11,800 nt of DNA from Methanosarcinales archaeon (GCA_030594905.1 JAUVEF010000019.1:1-11800); one strand, 5' to 3'; positions 5,842 to 11,800 are shown, counted from the first letter of the stretch. Numbers and translations: made by a program. Notes: generated by a model not told the origin, from the sequence alone.

Positions 5842-6317
5842 GTTATTTTTATTGGGGTCTTTAATTCCCCTACTCGCGTGAGAGTGACTTCGAGGATGCC
5901 GTTGCGGCAGCTTGCAGCAGCGCTTGTCGGGTCAACTCTCGCAGGAAGGTCTACAGTCTCTTTGTGTGTTTGGTCTTCGATTTTCACCCGTATCGTGAGT
6001 GTGCTTTCGGTCGCATCGAGGGATATATCTTCCTTTTCGACATCAGCCAGCTCTGCAACCACATGCACACAATCATCCGTCTCAAATACCTCAAGCAGCG
6101 GTCTTCGCCCCGGATACTCCTGAGTGTCTGCCGCCACAGGACAACACCCAAACTCAAGAACCTCGGGCGCCTCCCCCGGACGCTTTGTTATGGAAAAACC
6201 ATACATCGCAGGGGCGATATTGTCAATATCTCCGATCTGTTCGATCAAATCTTCGATCATCTCATCAAAAATGTCGAAATCGATAGGTGCATCGTCAGAA
6301 TTTCTTTTTCGTCTCAT
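5838..6317 (-). CDS. Hsp20 / alpha-crystallin small heat shock protein
   Basis: The 159-residue protein has an acidic N-terminal arm (I-D-F-D-I-F-D-E-M-I-E-D-L-I), a middle linker with C-C-P-V-A (about 58-62), and an alpha-crystallin domain from about 74 to the end. The domain shows L-L-E-V-F-E-T-D-D, V-H-V-V-A-E-L-A-D-V-E-K-E-D-I, and the hallmark N-G-I-L-E-V-T-L near 138-145. It ends with an I-K-I motif (156-158) of the I-x-I type that docks subunits into oligomers. It is an ATP-independent holdase. The ATG at 6317 has a GGTGAGTGAT ribosome-binding site. The stop overlaps the next gene by 4 bases (ATGA), and the upstream gene ends 42 bases before it. The N-terminal arm is somewhat longer than in classic archaeal Hsp20. 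Confidence 0.9.
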   Translation of the reverse strand: MRRKRNSDDAPIDFDIFDEMIEDLIEQIGDIDNIAPAMYGFSITKRPGEAPEVLEFGCCPVAADTQEYPGRRPLLEVFETDDCVHVVAELADVEKEDISLDATESTLTIRVKIEDQTHKETVDLPARVDPTSAAASCRNGILEVTLTRVGELKTPIKIT

Positions 6318-6359
6318 GTGGCATCACTCACCGCATCTCTGGTTGCAACCATAAAAAGG

Positions 6360-6806
6360 TTACCGTTCAATCAGTGTGAATACGCATATCTCTTCAGGAT
6401 TACGTTTTTCCTTGCAAAGATATGTGGTGTGGTAGATACTTGAAGATAAACCTGCAAGAAAGCCACGAATGAAGTTACAGTTATCCTCATCGGCGTTTAG
6501 CTCGAAGACTGCGCGCAGTGTCACCACAAATCCGTCGTCTCTCGCAATCTCCATCTTTGTGAACCAGTCAGAAAACATCATGCTGCTCAGAATATTCTTG
6601 AAGATGGCATCCTGATCAAGACCCTCTGGTATGTTCATCCGGCTGTAGTATTTTTCCGCAAGCTGTTTTCCAAAATTGTACAGTATCCCCTCACTCCCCT
6701 TGCCAATCACGTCAACGAGTGAATTCATCAGCAACACCAGATCATCAGCCCTCGGATATATCGGGATGTTGACGGTATCATTCCATTTCATGCTATTTGA
6801 TATCAT
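6360..6806 (-). CDS. Putative V4R-like sensor protein
   Basis: A 148-residue alpha/beta protein that I assign only tentatively. The segment G-I-L-Y-N-F-G-K-Q-L-A-E-K-Y-Y near residues 40-54 resembles the first helix of V4R (4-vinyl reductase-like, small-molecule-binding) domains. The C-terminal F-I-R-G-F-L-A-G-L followed by K-R-N-P-E-E-I-C-V-F resembles their closing helix and Cys-containing hairpin. V4R domains often accompany archaeal signalling or regulatory proteins. The start at 6806 is one base after the stop of the Roadblock gene, with GAGGT six bases upstream (inside that gene's last codons). A second Met five codons later is possible. The tight spacing argues for joint expression with the Roadblock protein. 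It could instead be an unrelated uncharacterised family. Confidence 0.6.
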   Translation of the reverse strand: MISNSMKWNDTVNIPIYPRADDLVLLMNSLVDVIGKGSEGILYNFGKQLAEKYYSRMNIPEGLDQDAIFKNILSSMMFSDWFTKMEIARDDGFVVTLRAVFELNADEDNCNFIRGFLAGLSSSIYHTTYLCKEKRNPEEICVFTLIER

Positions 6807-6807
6807 C

Positions 6808-7185
6808 CTATAACCTCATAACCTTTTTGACCTGTTCGGCAACATGTTGCAGTTCGATCATCACCAGCCCAACGTTGGCACCAGGATCAAGCATCGCCAG
6901 CAACGAAGCGTCATTCAGATTGAACACGACAATAATACCTTCGCCGGTATGAATTGTGGCATGATCAAACATGGGCAAGCCAAGGTTATGAACCGATCTG
7001 TTCGCCATCCCCACAAGTGATGCGTTGATCGCATGTGCGACCTGTGTATCGTAAGAGTGGTCACGAAATCGGTCAGCGATCTTAAGACCGTCTGCGGATG
7101 ATATGACAATTCCTCGTATATATTCAACGCGGGAACTGACGTCAGCAAGAATTGCGTTCAATTGATCAATCGTCGTTAGGGGCAT
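6808..7185 (-). CDS. Roadblock/LC7 domain protein
   Basis: A 125-residue single-domain Roadblock/LC7 (MglB-like) protein. It has an N-terminal helix (T-T-I-D-Q-L-N-A-I-L-A-D-V), the strand pair R-G-I-V-I-S-S-A-D-G-L-K-I-A (about 24-37), a long central helix, and the second strand pair with G-E-G-I-I-V-V-F-N-L-N-D-A-S-L-L-A-M-L-D-P-G-A-N-V-G (about 81-106). A C-terminal helix ends the protein. The family forms dimers that regulate small Ras-like GTPases in bacteria and archaea. No GTPase is visible in this window, so its partner is unknown. It is the first gene of a minus-strand run with the V4R-like gene, hsp20 and aglJ. A weak CGGTG site precedes the ATG at 7185. Confidence 0.9.
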   Translation of the reverse strand: MPLTTIDQLNAILADVSSRVEYIRGIVISSADGLKIADRFRDHSYDTQVAHAINASLVGMANRSVHNLGLPMFDHATIHTGEGIIVVFNLNDASLLAMLDPGANVGLVMIELQHVAEQVKKVMRL

Positions 7186-7213
7186 GGCAAAACACCGTTG
7201 TTATATTTCAGGG

Positions 7214-7229
7214 GCAGGGAACCCCCTGC
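7214..7229. promoter_or_regulatory. Hairpin in the leader of the Roadblock gene
   Basis: GCAGGG (7214-7219) pairs perfectly with CCCTGC (7224-7229) across a 4-base loop, 29 bases before the ATG at 7185. It could be a leader structure or a protein-binding site. No T-run follows on the minus strand, so it is not a terminator. Confidence 0.4.
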
Positions 7230-7335
7230 AAAGCGGTTGGCATGTATAGAAGGAATCTGACTCATATAAACCTGTCGGATTGCTGCCAGATACTAGTGTA
7301 TTATAACATAATAACAATATAGCATCGAGACAGTA

Positions 7336-7350
7336 CGGGGGTATACCCCG
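7336..7350. promoter_or_regulatory. GGGGTATACCCC palindrome, possible operator
   Basis: A perfect 12-base palindrome (7338-7349), with a C before and a G after it giving a slightly longer symmetrical GC-rich site, stands in AT-rich surroundings about 150 bases upstream of the Roadblock gene. Dyads like this are typical of dimeric regulator sites. No known regulator motif is recognised. Confidence 0.35.
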
Positions 7351-7618
7351 GCAAGGCACTTGATGCACGAAACAGTGGATTGTGCAACCACTTAATAAGA
7401 CAAACAAAGCCATTGGATACATGAACTGTTGATTTGCACCTATGTTTGATCGCCGTGTGGGGGAGATATTATTCTGGAATTATGTACTACTGCTAATGAC
7501 TAAATGATATATCCAGCAGACATCAGACAGGGCAACATCCAACATAACTATATCACACACGAAACCCAAACTCCCCGCCCACAAACTCAATCTCACCGAT
7601 TCACCCTTCCGATTTGCC

Positions 7619-8905
7619 TCACCGATCGAAGTTGAAGTTCTCCTTCACGATCTTGAGCGCACAGAAGTCTCCACACATCGTACATGCCTCAGTGTCCTCG
7701 GGAAGCCTGCTGTTTCTGATCTCCCGTGCACGTTCCTCATCGATTGCAACCTCGTACTGCCTGCCCCAGTCCAGATCGCGTCGTGCTCGTGCCATATCAA
7801 GATCCCAGTCCATTGCACGATCGCCGTACTTGATCATGTCACCGACGTGAGCAGCGATCCGTGAAGCCATCACGCCTTCGTAGACGTCCTCAACGTTGGG
7901 GAGTGCGAGATGCTCTGCGGGCGTCACATAGCAGAGGAAGTCGGCTCCGCAGGAACTGGAGATTGCGCCGCCTATTGCGGTTACGATGTGATCGTAGCCG
8001 GGCGCAATATCGGTAACGAGCGGTCCTAACATGTAGAACGGCTTTTCGCCTGTCAGGCTCTTCATCAGGGTTACGTTCGTATCGATCTCGTTTATCGGGA
8101 CGTGACCCGGACCCTCGATTATCACCTGAACGCCCGCCTCATGCGCCCGGTCGCCCAGTTCCGCATGCATGATCAGTTCCTGAATCCCTGCACGGTCAGT
8201 TGCATCATGAACAGCGCCTGCTCTCATGCCGTTTCCCATCGAGAGCGTGACCTCGTGCTCGTTCATGATCTCAAGAAGGTAATCAAATTCGCTGTAAAGG
8301 GGATTTTCCTTCTCATTGTGCAGCATCCACGCGGTCATGAATGCGCCACCTCTCGAGCAGAGCCCACCGTATCTGCCCTGGTTCTTCAGCCGCTCGACTG
8401 TCAGAAGGTTAATCCCCGTGTGGATCGCCATAAAGTTTGTTCCGAGCTTTGCCTGCTCCGCGGTTATCCGGAACAGGTCGTCCGGGTTCATGTTCACGAC
8501 TGCGCCGTCCTTCTCGATCGCCTCGATGAACGCCTGATACAGCGGAACACTCCCTACAGAGAGAGGTGTTGCTGCAATCACCCGTTTTCTGACCTCGACG
8601 AGATCGCCGCCTGTTGAGAGTTCCATCAGGCTGTCGGCGCCTGCCTTCTCCGCCATCTTCGCCTTCTCGACCTCAAGATCGATGTCCACGATGTCAGATG
8701 ACGTGCCCACCGACGCGTTCACCTTGGTGCGCATCCCTTTGCCGATGCCGCACTCCCGGGTCTCTCGATACGGACTTATCGGGATCACGATTCTTCCGCT
8801 TGCAACTCCTTTACGTACGAATTCCGGGTCAACGCCTTCAACAATCGCTACCGTCTTCATCTCTTCTGTTACGGTTCCGTTCTGCGCATCTCTTACAAGA
8901 CTCAT
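7619..8905 (-). CDS. thiC: Phosphomethylpyrimidine synthase ThiC
   Basis: ThiC is a non-canonical radical-SAM enzyme that rearranges aminoimidazole ribotide to hydroxymethylpyrimidine phosphate, the pyrimidine half of thiamine. The 428-residue length fits the short archaeal/bacterial form. Landmarks: N-terminal M-x-L-V-x-D-A, K-V-N-A-S-V-G-T-S, M-E-L-S-T-G-G-D-L, the conserved S-R-G-G-A-F-M-T-A-W-M, G-N-G-M-R-A-G, E-G-P-G-H-V-P, and Y-V-T-P-A-E-H-L. The C-terminal cluster motif is C408-x2-C411-x3-C415, with one residue fewer between the last cysteines than the C-x2-C-x4-C commonly quoted. The ATG at 8905 lies about 25 bases from a TATA-like element, implying a leaderless or near-leaderless message. 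It is single-gene, with no other thiamine genes beside it. Confidence 0.97.
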   Translation of the reverse strand: MSLVRDAQNGTVTEEMKTVAIVEGVDPEFVRKGVASGRIVIPISPYRETRECGIGKGMRTKVNASVGTSSDIVDIDLEVEKAKMAEKAGADSLMELSTGGDLVEVRKRVIAATPLSVGSVPLYQAFIEAIEKDGAVVNMNPDDLFRITAEQAKLGTNFMAIHTGINLLTVERLKNQGRYGGLCSRGGAFMTAWMLHNEKENPLYSEFDYLLEIMNEHEVTLSMGNGMRAGAVHDATDRAGIQELIMHAELGDRAHEAGVQVIIEGPGHVPINEIDTNVTLMKSLTGEKPFYMLGPLVTDIAPGYDHIVTAIGGAISSSCGADFLCYVTPAEHLALPNVEDVYEGVMASRIAAHVGDMIKYGDRAMDWDLDMARARRDLDWGRQYEVAIDEERAREIRNSRLPEDTEACTMCGDFCALKIVKENFNFDR

Positions 8906-8925
8906 AGTCCTTGGTGACGGTTGAC

Positions 8926-8935
8926 TAATATTTAA
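8926..8935 (-). promoter_or_regulatory. TATA-like element of thiC
   Basis: The minus strand reads TTAAATATTA. Its centre is about 25 bases from the thiC ATG, so transcription should start at or next to the start codon (leaderless). There is no room for a leader riboswitch. An AAGG four bases before the ATG would be absent or nearly so from such a message. Confidence 0.45.
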
Positions 8936-8954
8936 CTCTTCTTAAAAAATAAAC

Positions 8955-8994
8955 TGGAACTCGACTCAAGTGGATTTGAGTTCTGGTCACCAGC
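8955..8994. promoter_or_regulatory. Inverted repeats upstream of thiC, possible operator
   Basis: GGAACTC (8957-8963) faces GAGTTC (8978-8983), and nested ACTCAA faces TTGAGT. Immediately next to them is the odd palindrome CTGGTCACCAG. They lie just upstream of the TATA-like element, where archaeal activators or repressors bind. Regulation by a thiamine-sensing regulator is only a guess. Confidence 0.35.
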
Positions 8995-9073
8995 AATCAT
9001 CGGCGCACCATCATGAAACGGACAAGCAGCCCCAACACACGCATCAGGAAGTGGTCCCTACTGGAGCGCCTTC

Positions 9074-9092
9074 ATCTGTACTCTGGTCACTC
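9074..9092 (-). repeat. 19-nt direct repeat matching the start of mntA
   Basis: The minus strand reads GAGTGACCAGAGNACAGAT both here and at 11615-11633, where it spans the mntA start codon; one base differs (T here, C there). Here the frame is closed after ten codons by TAG, so no gene follows. The two copies lie close to the two edges of the defence-like block. Confidence 0.5.
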
Positions 9093-9127
9093 TTCTACCG
9101 CATATTCATTTCTCTGTTTTTATTAAA

Positions 9128-9745
9128 TTAGACATCATATCCCAGATCCCACTCCGGTTGAAAATTTTCCACAGCTTTTATTGTCCGCTCCAAACTGGGC
9201 GAATTGTGCATGGCTTCATGAGGATTCCAGAATTCTTCGACAAAAGATATCAAACGCCCATTGTAGTCCGGACCTTGTTTTGCCGTGCTTCCTTCGGTTG
9301 GAACGATATCTTCACGTAAATTACGTTTGCGTGATTTTCTGGTAAGATTGACTAAGCATTCCTTGGGGTTATCGATTCGATCAACATGCGTGGGAACCAG
9401 AGTCTTCCGAATACCAATGAACTTGGCGAAACGACCACGATCTGCAAGAACCCAGGACTCGACCTCCCGCACCGCCACACGAAAGAGCAGATTGTGATGA
9501 CCGGGAGCCAACAGCCATTCTTTCAGGAGTGTTGGTGCGCACTCGCCCAAGTCAAGGTCGGTCAGTACCAAGAAGGGCATGCTTTTTGCAGCATTATTAA
9601 ATCCGGCAATGTTCTTTTTGAGATAACCAAAACCACCTCGCTTGTAACAGTTGCCCACCACATACCGGTTATGAAGTATTTTTATGAGAACGGCTTCGCT
9701 CAAATCATCTTCGACAGCAAGGTTGATGGGGATGAGTAAACTCAT
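9128..9745 (-). CDS. TOPRIM-like (DUF4276-like) protein, partner of the AAA ATPase
   Basis: The 205-residue protein starts directly after the ATPase stop (TGA immediately followed by ATG), so the two are surely co-expressed. It carries an acidic pattern of the TOPRIM type: V-E-D-D-L-S-E at residues 11-17, then the hydrophobic strand L-V-L-T-D-L-D at 59-65 with D63 and D65. F-R-V-A-V-R-E-V-E-S-W-V-L-A-D-R at 88-103 follows, as in DUF4276-type proteins that accompany SMC/ABC-like ATPases. By analogy with such pairs it may be a metal-dependent nuclease effector controlled by the ATPase. Exact family membership is not certain from reading alone. Basic stretches at about 133-144 could contact nucleic acid. 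About 220 bases of non-coding DNA separate it from thiC. Confidence 0.75.
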   Translation of the reverse strand: MSLLIPINLAVEDDLSEAVLIKILHNRYVVGNCYKRGGFGYLKKNIAGFNNAAKSMPFLVLTDLDLGECAPTLLKEWLLAPGHHNLLFRVAVREVESWVLADRGRFAKFIGIRKTLVPTHVDRIDNPKECLVNLTRKSRKRNLREDIVPTEGSTAKQGPDYNGRLISFVEEFWNPHEAMHNSPSLERTIKAVENFQPEWDLGYDV

Positions 9746-10897
9746 TCAAAAATCTCCGAGTTCCATCTGACGCGCTGTTCTCGGGAGAACCGCATCGGCT
9801 ACGGAGAGTCCCCCTTCCAGCAAACCACGGATTTCCCGGAACGAGGAAGCCACATTAACAGCGGTTCCTTCTGCACCCGGTGAAAGGATCAAGACCTCCT
9901 CGCCACCGATCCCTTTATCGGACAACAAATCTGCACTGTGTGTACTGAGCATCATCTGCCTCTTCGGTCGGTATCTTGTCTGTTGCTGTAACCGATGCAT
10001 CAAAGCCGGTAGTTTACTGACGATCCCGGAGTTCAACGATAGTTCAGGTTCCTCCAGCAACAATAAGGAATCCCCTTCCAACAGAGCCCAGAGTAAGCCG
10101 ATTAACCGCAAAGTCCCATCAGAAAACTGATCTTCGCGTTGCTTAGCTCCTTTGGGTCTCCAGTGTTCATAAGTTGCTTCCAGATGTGGGATGCCCGACT
10201 CATCCTTAATGTCGGTGAGATGCCGCAGTTGTGGAACCACTACACGCAACGCTCCTTCGATCTTTTTCAAGCGCGACCCACGAGTTCTCGCATTTGTTTT
10301 GGCAACACGCACCAGAAAGTTTTGTCCGTAAGGGTCTCTGGGAATCCCGGGTCCGGGAAATGCGCCGGGGTAGCGGATGAGTTGTGGAATAAGGTGCAAG
10401 TACTGAACAGAATCAAAAAACTTGGAGATGTCCCTAAAATTCTGATTGAGGCTGACCTGCTCGAGATTTGTCTGGGTGAGGCGTAATTGGTCTTGCTCAT
10501 CCCCCTGATCGGGGCGGTTGAGTATCTGCTGATCCCCTTCCCACACCCTTTCATAAGTAAGGTATGTATTACGAGAACCCCGAGCCTCCTGCTTGATTCC
10601 AATGGCGTATCTCCACGACACATCTTTGGCAGCGGTTTCTGCAAGGGAGACCTCTATCTCAACATCGGACTCACGGCGTGCTGCAAGACAGCGTATTTTG
10701 GGTATCCCTCCACGATCACTGCTAGCTTTCTGTAAACCACCACCCGGATTGGTGATGTCTCGCAGAAAGCGAAACACGTCAAGAAAGTTTGATTTACCCG
10801 AAGCGTTGGGACCAACCAGAAAAACACGGTTGCCCATATCGACATCAACCGATTGGAAATTGCGCCAGTTTTTCAGGGTAATGTGTGAGACTATCAT
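9746..10897 (-). CDS. AAA (SMC/ABC-like) ATPase of a two-gene defence-type pair
   Basis: A 383-residue ATPase of the AAA_15/AAA_21 kind. Motifs: N-terminal I-T-L-K-N-W-R-N-F (7-14), Walker A G-P-N-A-S-G-K-S (29-36), a signature-like F-S-D-G-T-L-R-L (258-265), Walker B L-L-L-L-E-E-P-E-L-S-L (278-288) and the H-motif S-T-H-S (318-321). The middle (about 60-250) is a poorly conserved helical and strand insertion without a recognised domain. The ATPase lacks its own TOPRIM part, which sits in the next gene, so the pair resembles a split OLD- or PARIS-like arrangement. The ATG at 10897 has a GAGGTG site 6 bases upstream. It follows the HepT gene by 85 bases on the same strand. Likely roles are sensing invading DNA or phage proteins and controlling the partner. 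Confidence 0.9.
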   Translation of the reverse strand: MIVSHITLKNWRNFQSVDVDMGNRVFLVGPNASGKSNFLDVFRFLRDITNPGGGLQKASSDRGGIPKIRCLAARRESDVEIEVSLAETAAKDVSWRYAIGIKQEARGSRNTYLTYERVWEGDQQILNRPDQGDEQDQLRLTQTNLEQVSLNQNFRDISKFFDSVQYLHLIPQLIRYPGAFPGPGIPRDPYGQNFLVRVAKTNARTRGSRLKKIEGALRVVVPQLRHLTDIKDESGIPHLEATYEHWRPKGAKQREDQFSDGTLRLIGLLWALLEGDSLLLLEEPELSLNSGIVSKLPALMHRLQQQTRYRPKRQMMLSTHSADLLSDKGIGGEEVLILSPGAEGTAVNVASSFREIRGLLEGGLSVADAVLPRTARQMELGDF

Positions 10898-10982
10898 TGT
10901 TACACCTCTGTCTTCACGGTATTTGGACTTTCGATGCGGTGGTTATCGCGCACTCCACAGGATACAGGCATTCTTCCGAATA

Positions 10983-11327
10983 TCATTTCACCACCGACTT
11001 TTCAAGAATATTTTCTATGACATCAATGAGCGGCGGTAAATCGCAATGGACGGTTTCCCAGACGATGTACAGATCAACGGCATCATATTCATGTACCATG
11101 ATATTGCGCATGCCAATCAGATCGCTCCATGGCAAATCAGGATAATTTTCATGGGTCTTAACCAATATCCGGCGGGCAGCCCCCCCCATTATCTCCAGCC
11201 TGCAGATTACGGCGTCCTGACACTGAAGGTCGCCCAAGAACTCGTTTTTGTCCATCCCACTGACATAATCCGAAGCGATTTTTGCCGCTTCCAAAATGTC
11301 TGTTAAGTATTCTCGATCACGCTGCAT
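10983..11327 (-). CDS. hepT: HepT-like HEPN ribonuclease toxin
   Basis: A 114-residue all-helical HEPN (DUF86) protein. It begins M-Q-R-D-R-E-Y-L-T-D-I-L and carries the R-x4-H-x-Y active-site motif at R74, H79 and Y81 (R-N-I-M-V-H-E-Y). The C-terminal V-W-E-T-V-x-x-D-L-P-P-L-I is also typical. HepT proteins are RNases that act as toxins, and the Tyr is the residue AMPylated by the partner MntA in studied systems. The start overlaps the mntA stop by 11 bases with no separate ribosome-binding site, so translation is coupled. All motif residues needed for activity are present. Confidence 0.93.
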   Translation of the reverse strand: MQRDREYLTDILEAAKIASDYVSGMDKNEFLGDLQCQDAVICRLEIMGGAARRILVKTHENYPDLPWSDLIGMRNIMVHEYDAVDLYIVWETVHCDLPPLIDVIENILEKSVVK

Positions 11328-11631
11328 AGATTGCCGCGGCTGAATTTAGGATAGCATCCCTGCGAATGTGATTGCGGCTTGATTCGATGCCCCGGCGGCT
11401 GACTATATCAACATCACGTCCAAAGATTTGCTTGAGTTCGTCCTGCATGTGGACTAGATCGAATAACGTGTGTCTTGCATCTTCCTCGAAGGTGACGAGT
11501 ACGTCTATATCGCTATCAGGTCGGAAGCCGTCACGCAAGACCGAGCCGAAGAAGGCGAAATTGCATATCTGCCACTTCTCGCAGAATTCAGCGATCTTTT
11601 CTCTGGGCAGGTATATCTGTGCTCTGGTCAC
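11317..11631 (-). CDS. mntA: MntA-like minimal nucleotidyltransferase antitoxin
   Basis: A 104-residue minimal nucleotidyltransferase with the G-S-x10-D-x-D motif (G29, S30, D41, D43) and a third acidic residue at D75 in G-R-D-V-D-I-V. In characterised pairs such proteins neutralise HepT by transferring AMP to its active-site Tyr. The start is a GTG at 11631, chosen because a perfect GGAGGTG lies 6 bases upstream and because the overlapping ATG at 11635 is out of frame. The start codon directly follows the TGA of a truncated HepT reading frame, and the ribosome-binding site lies within that frame. The downstream overlap with hepT indicates one transcript. Confidence 0.93.
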   Translation of the reverse strand: MTRAQIYLPREKIAEFCEKWQICNFAFFGSVLRDGFRPDSDIDVLVTFEEDARHTLFDLVHMQDELKQIFGRDVDIVSRRGIESSRNHIRRDAILNSAAAIYAA

Positions 11632-11751
11632 TCATTCCACCTCCACGATCTTTTCAAGCTCATCGACCAAAGGAGGAAGGTCTTCGATCACGGTCTTCCA
11701 CAGAATATTAGACTTGTTGCGAAACACCCCCTCACAAGAATCGGTAATGTC
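11632..11751 (-). pseudogene. Truncated HepT C-terminal remnant
   Basis: In frame on the minus strand, 39 codons end at TGA (11632-11634). The last part reads I-L-W-K-T-V-I-E-D-L-P-P-L-V-D-E-L-E-K-I, which aligns with V-W-E-T-V-H-C-D-L-P-P-L-I-D-V-I-E-N-I-L of the intact HepT downstream. The R-x4-H-x-Y active site is absent: the frame is closed by TAG at 11752-11754, and the codons before the match do not resemble HEPN sequence. It is therefore a 5'-truncated copy of a second, diverged hepT. It abuts mntA (TGA then GTG) and supplies the mntA ribosome-binding site. Confidence 0.78.
11638..11644 (-). promoter_or_regulatory. Ribosome-binding site deciding the mntA GTG start
   Basis: The minus strand reads GGAGGTG, a perfect match to the archaeal anti-Shine-Dalgarno sequence, 6 bases before the GTG at 11631. 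It lies within the final codons of the HepT remnant. Confidence 0.75.
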
Positions 11752-11800
11752 CTAATTTAAGATAGGTAATTGGAAATAGAAAAATTCGTGCCACGTCCAC

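Larger units (their letters stand above)
7186..7618. other. Intergenic region between thiC and the Roadblock operon
   Basis: This 433-base stretch holds no convincing gene; the longest frame on the minus strand (ending at 7201) is Cys-rich and unlike a protein. It holds the likely promoter of the Roadblock operon: a minus-strand TTTATATGA at about 7258-7267, giving a leader of about 50 bases. It also holds a GCAGGG/CCCTGC hairpin at 7214-7229 and a GC-flanked palindrome at 7336-7350. No thiC terminator is clear; only CTCACCGAT at 7592-7600 repeated at the thiC stop (7618-7626). Confidence 0.55.

Noticed and set aside
5964..6443. 159-residue plus-strand frame across hsp20
   Set aside because: It is antisense to a clear alpha-crystallin domain gene and shows no domain pattern.
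7201..7422. 73-residue minus-strand frame between thiC and the Roadblock gene
   Set aside because: Cys/Pro-rich without domain pattern or ribosome-binding site, and it covers the likely promoter and palindromes of the Roadblock operon.
8102..8617. 171-residue plus-strand frame inside thiC
   Set aside because: It is antisense to the highly conserved ThiC core, is rich in His/Arg/Cys and shows no independent features.
8906..9000. Thiamine (TPP) riboswitch upstream of thiC
   Set aside because: The TATA-like element lies about 25 bases from the ATG, leaving no leader, and no TPP-riboswitch core motifs were seen.

Overview
The window looks like a chromosomal segment from a euryarchaeon with methanogenic or anaerobic methane/alkane-oxidising C1 metabolism. 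The pointers are a complete methenyl-tetrahydromethanopterin cyclohydrolase (Mch), an archaeal LSm protein, a short archaeal-type ThiC, an AglJ-like glycosyltransferase with archaeal N-glycosylation signatures, a Roadblock/LC7 protein, TATA-like promoters, and a tRNA-Gln without an encoded CCA. The exact lineage cannot be fixed from this window alone.

Layout. (1) 1-952, plus strand: the 3' end of an AT-rich TPR-repeat gene made of nearly identical 102-bp units, then a dCMP deaminase. (2) 953-1318: a non-coding stretch with a long imperfect hairpin and a minus-strand terminator. (3) 1319-2158, minus: an exported lipoprotein. (4) 2294-4071, minus: a compact run mch, LSm, winged-helix/four-cysteine protein, small membrane protein, with short gaps and a GTGA stop/start overlap. 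A tRNA-Gln with a C where U33 is expected lies just upstream, next to an 8-bp tandem repeat. (5) About 4320-4876, plus: a probably decayed reading frame for an exported protein. (6) 4912-7185, minus: Roadblock/LC7, V4R-like protein, Hsp20 and AglJ-like glycosyltransferase, tightly packed. (7) 7619-8905, minus: thiC with a probable leaderless promoter. (8) 9128-11751, minus: an accessory, defence-like block consisting of a truncated HepT tail, MntA nucleotidyltransferase, HepT HEPN ribonuclease, an AAA (SMC/ABC-like) ATPase and a TOPRIM-like partner.

How the genes work together. Mch serves the tetrahydromethanopterin C1 pathway. The LSm/winged-helix pair points to RNA metabolism or transcription. 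ThiC makes the thiamine pyrimidine. AglJ would load the first sugar on dolichyl phosphate for surface glycoproteins. The last block combines two known two-gene modules: a toxin-antitoxin pair (HepT/MntA) and an ATPase/TOPRIM-like pair of the kind seen in anti-phage systems. All four genes and the HepT remnant run in one direction, and a 19-nt near-identical direct repeat lies near both edges of the block. This block is the best candidate for an undescribed combination.
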